From: QYOJ01 sp964616825
GTDB taxonomy: Bacteria > Bacteroidota > Bacteroidia > Bacteroidales > FEN-979
Assembly (NCBI GenBank): GCA_964616825.1
Contig: CAZTSX010000016.1
Coordinates: 1-64,000, forward strand
Reading direction: 5' to 3'
DNA: 64,000 bases
The notes beneath the pieces were generated by a model. That model was not told the origin of the DNA and ran no database searches. It was given only the letters and a program-made list of their open reading frames with translations. This document shows, piece by piece, positions 60,958 to 64,000 of this stretch; position 1 is the stretch's first letter; every line of letters begins with the position of its first letter. Both the position numbers and the translations under genes were made by a program.

Positions 60958-61476
60958 TCACTTCCCACGCAATTTGCTGAGTTTTTCCCAGCGTGGATCC
61001 TCTTTCGGTTTTTGTGACAACTCTTCGATCTTATCCATCACCGTCTGAGCGCAAGCGCTATCACTTTTCTCATCTTCAGGATGAATCCGTCTCATTGGCA
61101 GCAAAAGATGAATAAACTCATAGAGAAATGGAGCTGTGTCAAACTTGCTTTCTGATTCGGGAATGATCTGTACCTCATCGCTCTGTTCGGAGCACTCGTC
61201 ACCAAATTTCACGATGAGTCTCTCCTCTCCAAAAAGAGGAATCTGAATCGGTTCATTGCACCTGTCGCAAGCCAGTGTAACTTCTCCGGAAACCGAAAAG
61301 AGAAAAACCAACATGCGTTCCTCCTTCTCCAGATTAATATGTACGGAGAGGTTTCCACTCCGAATTTCTCCATGCTTGAAATGCTCAAAGAACGTCTTGT
61401 CGATTTGTAAATCGTAGTTGTGAATCCCTGACCTCTGGCCGCTGAACGGAATGATGAACTGGTCTAAAGGTTTCAC
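60958..61476 (-). CDS. yceD: DUF177/YceD family protein
   Basis: GTG at 61476 gives KPLDQFIIPFSGQRSGIHNYDLQ, the usual start; the frame upstream to TTG 61503 overlaps the -7 box and is rejected. VSGEVTLACDRCNEPIQI contains the family C-x2-C. YceD is linked to 23S rRNA and ribosome assembly in bacteria and plants and is almost always next to rpmF, as here (65 bp). Confidence 0.9.
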   Translation of the reverse strand: MKPLDQFIIPFSGQRSGIHNYDLQIDKTFFEHFKHGEIRSGNLSVHINLEKEERMLVFLFSVSGEVTLACDRCNEPIQIPLFGEERLIVKFGDECSEQSDEVQIIPESESKFDTAPFLYEFIHLLLPMRRIHPEDEKSDSACAQTVMDKIEELSQKPKEDPRWEKLSKLRGK

Positions 61477-61500
61477 GGTTCGGGATTTACAAAAAGTGGG

Positions 61501-61532
61501 CAAAAATAATCATTATAATTGTTAATAACAAA
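61501..61532 (-). promoter_or_regulatory. Promoter of yceD-rpmF-plsX-fabH
   Basis: On the minus strand TTTG, 20 bases, then TATTTTTG (61508-61501), 25 bases before the GTG. It is back-to-back with the proline dehydrogenase promoter. Confidence 0.7.
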
Positions 61533-61564
61533 TTGGTAATTTTACCACTAATTAGATATGTTTG
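61533..61564 (+). promoter_or_regulatory. Promoter of proline dehydrogenase
   Basis: TTGG (61533), about 20 bases, then TATGTTTG (61557-61564), 25 bases before the ATG at 61590. The -33 elements of the two divergent promoters abut. Confidence 0.65.
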
Positions 61565-61589
61565 TACCTTCTTTTTACTCCAACCAGCT

Positions 61590-62501
61590 ATGTTTAACAA
61601 ATTGATATCCCAACTACTTCCCTTCATGCCGAGGAAACTTGTATGGCTCTTCTCCCGGAAATATATTGCAGGCGAAACCATCGATGATGCGATTCGTGCC
61701 TGTCGGGAGATGAATGCCGGAGGAATGATGATCACCATTGATCTTCTTGGTGAATTTATTACCAAACTGGAAGAGGCTACTGCCTATAAAGATACATACC
61801 TTGAGATCATCGAACGTGTGGAAGCCGAAAAAATAGATGGTAATTATTCCCTGAAGCCAACGATGTTTGGGCTATTGATCGATGAAGAAGTTTGTTATCA
61901 GAACATCCGGGAGATCGTCACCAAAGCAGCTTCTTATAACAACTTTGTGCGGATTGATATGGAGGATTCACAATGTACCGACCCGGAGATCCATCTTTTC
62001 CGGAGGCTGAAAAACGAGTTTCCCAAAAATGTCGGATTAGTGTTTCAGGCTTACCTCAAGCGAACGCTGAAGGATATCCAGGACCTCAAGGACATTCACT
62101 CATCAGAGGTTCCATTGAATTTCAGATTATGCAAAGGGATCTATGTGGAGCCCGAGGCCATTGCGTACAAAAAGCATGATGAGATCAATGAGCATTTTCT
62201 GAAAGACCTGGATTACATTTTCCGGGAAAAGATCTATCCGGGGATTGCCACACACGATAAGTTTTTGGTGACCGGCACATATGAACTCATTGGGAAGCAT
62301 CAGGTACCTAAGGATAAATATGAATTCCAGATGCTCTACGGCGTGACACCGGAATTAAGGAGAAGTATAGTAAAAAAAGGTTATCCCATGCGCGTTTATA
62401 TTCCTTTTGGGAAAGATTGGTTCGGCTACTCTACCCGCCGCCTGAAGGAGAATCCCAAAATGGCTTCACACATCATCAAAGCGATATTTGTGCGGGGTTA
62501 G
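61590..62501 (+). CDS. Proline dehydrogenase
   Basis: ATG at 61590 gives 303 residues, the single-domain PRODH type. The FAD-binding barrel is recognised by GLLIDEEV, FVRIDMEDSQCTD, LVFQAYLKRTLKDI, FRLCKGIYVEPEAIAYKK, GIATHDKFLV, EFQMLYGVTP and YPMRVYIPFGKDWFGYSTRRLKENP. It oxidises proline to pyrroline-5-carboxylate and feeds electrons to quinone. The upstream residues in the open frame overlap the promoter and are rejected. It overlaps the next gene by 4 bp, convergent. Confidence 0.94.
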   Translation: MFNKLISQLLPFMPRKLVWLFSRKYIAGETIDDAIRACREMNAGGMMITIDLLGEFITKLEEATAYKDTYLEIIERVEAEKIDGNYSLKPTMFGLLIDEEVCYQNIREIVTKAASYNNFVRIDMEDSQCTDPEIHLFRRLKNEFPKNVGLVFQAYLKRTLKDIQDLKDIHSSEVPLNFRLCKGIYVEPEAIAYKKHDEINEHFLKDLDYIFREKIYPGIATHDKFLVTGTYELIGKHQVPKDKYEFQMLYGVTPELRRSIVKKGYPMRVYIPFGKDWFGYSTRRLKENPKMASHIIKAIFVRG

Positions 62502-63439
62502 AGTGTCCATGAAAATCCAACCGAAACCATATTTTCCAACTGCAACTTTTTACTGATTTGTTCTTCATAATAGATCCGTGTCTGGAACTGGGTTTTCAGG
62601 AACCTGGTAATTCGGATAGTGAAGAGGTTTCGCATGATTATATCTACCGGTGCCGCTGCATTTTTAAATAGCAACAGGTCACAATTCCAATGCATCCATT
62701 TTACCAGATCTCGATCTATCTGAAGCTGAAGACTGAAACCATATTCAACTAGATTTTTCTTGTCTGAAGTAACCCCATAATAGATGTTTGTCTTTTGTGC
62801 CTCATAGATTTGTTTGTCGCGAATCCAGGTGAATTTTGCACTCGACAGACCGAAATTCAGTGAGCCAAACCGTGGCCAGTTGAACCGGAATCCACCGGAA
62901 AAGGTGCCAGTCATAGGGGTTAGAAATGAGGAGTTGATTGTTTTTACCAGATTGCCACTATCGTTGAGCGAGAAATCATACCTGTTGAAAAGCCTGGTAG
63001 AGATAATAGAAGAGAGAAAGATTCCGTGATTCTTCCTGAGTTTCCACTCCAGTCGGGTCTCCAGGATATTGTCATCTACATGAAACCGGAAGATGCTATC
63101 AAAAAAATATTGCCCCCCCAGGTGGTGCGTGATCTTTTGCGTGAACCTGAATTTTCGTGTATTATCGACATGACATTGGTAGACAAAGTCATGCAAAACC
63201 ATAACCTGTTTGACATTCTGTTCATGTTCCCAGTTGATGAAGAACAATGAGGATAAAGTCAGAGCATAATCGAGCTGTTGCACTATTCGTAAACGGATAA
63301 TCGATTCTCCTGAGTCTGCCAGGTTTTTCAGATTCATGACGTTTACAGAATCATTCCAAACCAGGTGTTGAGCAGCTAATGGGGCCGGAGAACAGAGAAT
63401 AATGATCCCAAAATATCCCCAGACCCCTTGACCCCACAT
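62498..63439 (-). CDS. Outer-membrane beta-barrel protein (DUF3078-like)
   Basis: A signal peptide ending PLAAQ (about residue 24) precedes alternating strands through the protein, with VWNDSVNVMNLKNLADSG near the start and an aromatic end VSVGFSWTL. It resembles the DUF3078 barrel family of Bacteroidota. The function is unknown. Confidence 0.75.
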   Translation of the reverse strand: MWGQGVWGYFGIIILCSPAPLAAQHLVWNDSVNVMNLKNLADSGESIIRLRIVQQLDYALTLSSLFFINWEHEQNVKQVMVLHDFVYQCHVDNTRKFRFTQKITHHLGGQYFFDSIFRFHVDDNILETRLEWKLRKNHGIFLSSIISTRLFNRYDFSLNDSGNLVKTINSSFLTPMTGTFSGGFRFNWPRFGSLNFGLSSAKFTWIRDKQIYEAQKTNIYYGVTSDKKNLVEYGFSLQLQIDRDLVKWMHWNCDLLLFKNAAAPVDIIMRNLFTIRITRFLKTQFQTRIYYEEQISKKLQLENMVSVGFSWTL

Positions 63440-63510
63440 CTTTTCCCCTTTCGCTGCTCATCTGACTGACAAAAATAGTCTCATCACAAACCGTTTCTGA
63501 GTCTTACCGG

Positions 63511-64000
63511 TTAGTTGATTTTGTAATTCAATTTTGTTTTCAATCCCCAGGATTCCAGGAAGTCAATATTGACAAGGTAGATCCGGGTCTTGACATTCGT
63601 ATTTCTGGAGGCGGCTTCCAGCACTCCGAAAACATTCTCGTTCACAGACCCAAAGTAGGTGGCCCAGAATCCCATAACAACGAAAGCCCCTTCCTCTTCT
63701 TCCAGGTTATTATGATCCCTCTCTAATGATCTGACCAACCCATCGAGTTCTTCCAGCCGGAAGGATGAATCAACCGGATAGCTGGAGCCGGATTGCAAAT
63801 TCATGGAGAACATATGGGCAACGCCTGCACAATAGGTGCTGTCGTTGATCAGGATGAGTTCTCCAAAGGGCGTAAAAAAAGCAACACCAGGGAACATTTT
63901 TACGTTTTTGACCAGGTTGATAAATGAGATTGAATCTCGGACAACAAACGAACCGTCATAGGATGGGATCTTTCTTTTCCGAAGAAATTCACGGATATCG
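63511..64000 (-). CDS. Partial protein of unknown function (5' end beyond the window)
   Basis: The frame is open to the window edge, reading DIREFLRKRKIPSYDGS and RDSISFINLVKNVKMFPG before the ATG-like residue at 63897, so the gene starts outside. It ends KTKLNYKIN. The 163 visible residues look like a globular alpha/beta protein with YCAGVAHMFSMNLQSGSSYP and FWATYFGSVNENVFGVLEAA. I do not recognise a family. Confidence 0.7.
   Translation of the reverse strand, partial: DIREFLRKRKIPSYDGSFVVRDSISFINLVKNVKMFPGVAFFTPFGELILINDSTYCAGVAHMFSMNLQSGSSYPVDSSFRLEELDGLVRSLERDHNNLEEEEGAFVVMGFWATYFGSVNENVFGVLEAASRNTNVKTRIYLVNIDFLESWGLKTKLNYKIN

Overview
The window reads as a scaffold piece from a Bacteroidota (Bacteroidales-like) genome. 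Support comes from many TAnnTTTG -7 boxes placed just upstream of genes with no Shine-Dalgarno, two proteins with type IX secretion (T9SS) C-terminal sorting domains, a six-gene Na+-NQR operon, a long IleRS, a short ATP synthase epsilon subunit, a TonB receptor, a Bacteroidota-type tyrosine integrase fragment, and PpiD and LptC beside an outer-membrane barrel gene. A 100-N scaffold gap (21642-21741) and several broken genes suggest a draft, probably metagenome-derived, assembly.

Layout. 1-2.6 kb: an IS21-family element with a deleted istA, whose right end lies inside a tyrosine integrase gene. 2.6-11.3 kb: accessory region bounded by two ~200-bp inverted repeats (2787-2970 and 11010-11226). 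It holds a secreted nuclease, a small membrane protein, a broken TcmP gene with its three-Cys partner, a Fic protein, an exported deaminase-like protein, a GH17/PKD glucanase lipoprotein and YjbQ. 11.3-17.4 kb: nqrABCDEF plus a convergent Cys-rich membrane protein that may be the NqrM counterpart. 17.4-27.9 kb: an MBL hydrolase, outer-membrane proteins, a TonB receptor, two T9SS cargo proteins, a TMEM175-like channel and an 11-heme cytochrome. 27.9-33.7 kb: an MFP-RND-TolC efflux operon. 33.7-35.7 kb: an AT-rich glycosyltransferase/P-loop kinase pair. 35.7-41.6 kb: a lipoprotein, an iron alcohol dehydrogenase lacking its metal-binding segment, an AGCS symporter, cytochrome c and a 3beta-HSD-like epimerase. 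41.7-46.8 kb: tRNA-Phe, coaX behind a repeat-rich leader, an outer-membrane protein, lptC and ppiD. 46.9-54.4 kb: atpD-atpC, an M23 peptidase, lspA, dksA and ileS. 54.4-64 kb: a MATE pump, TlpA-like protein, the yceD-rpmF-plsX-fabH operon, proline dehydrogenase and envelope proteins.

The most unusual signal is not a gene. Many intergenic gaps are filled with degenerate arrays of period 7 bp (and two of period about 10 bp). The same arrays also occur inside genes: in both T9SS sorting domains, at the C-terminus and stop codon of the alcohol dehydrogenase, and in frame within the epimerase. Independently, three genes (istA, tcmP and the Fe-ADH) appear to carry internal deletions, one gene has a homopolymer frameshift and one has a premature in-frame stop. 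Either this genome is actively decaying or the assembly has local errors; read mapping would tell these apart.
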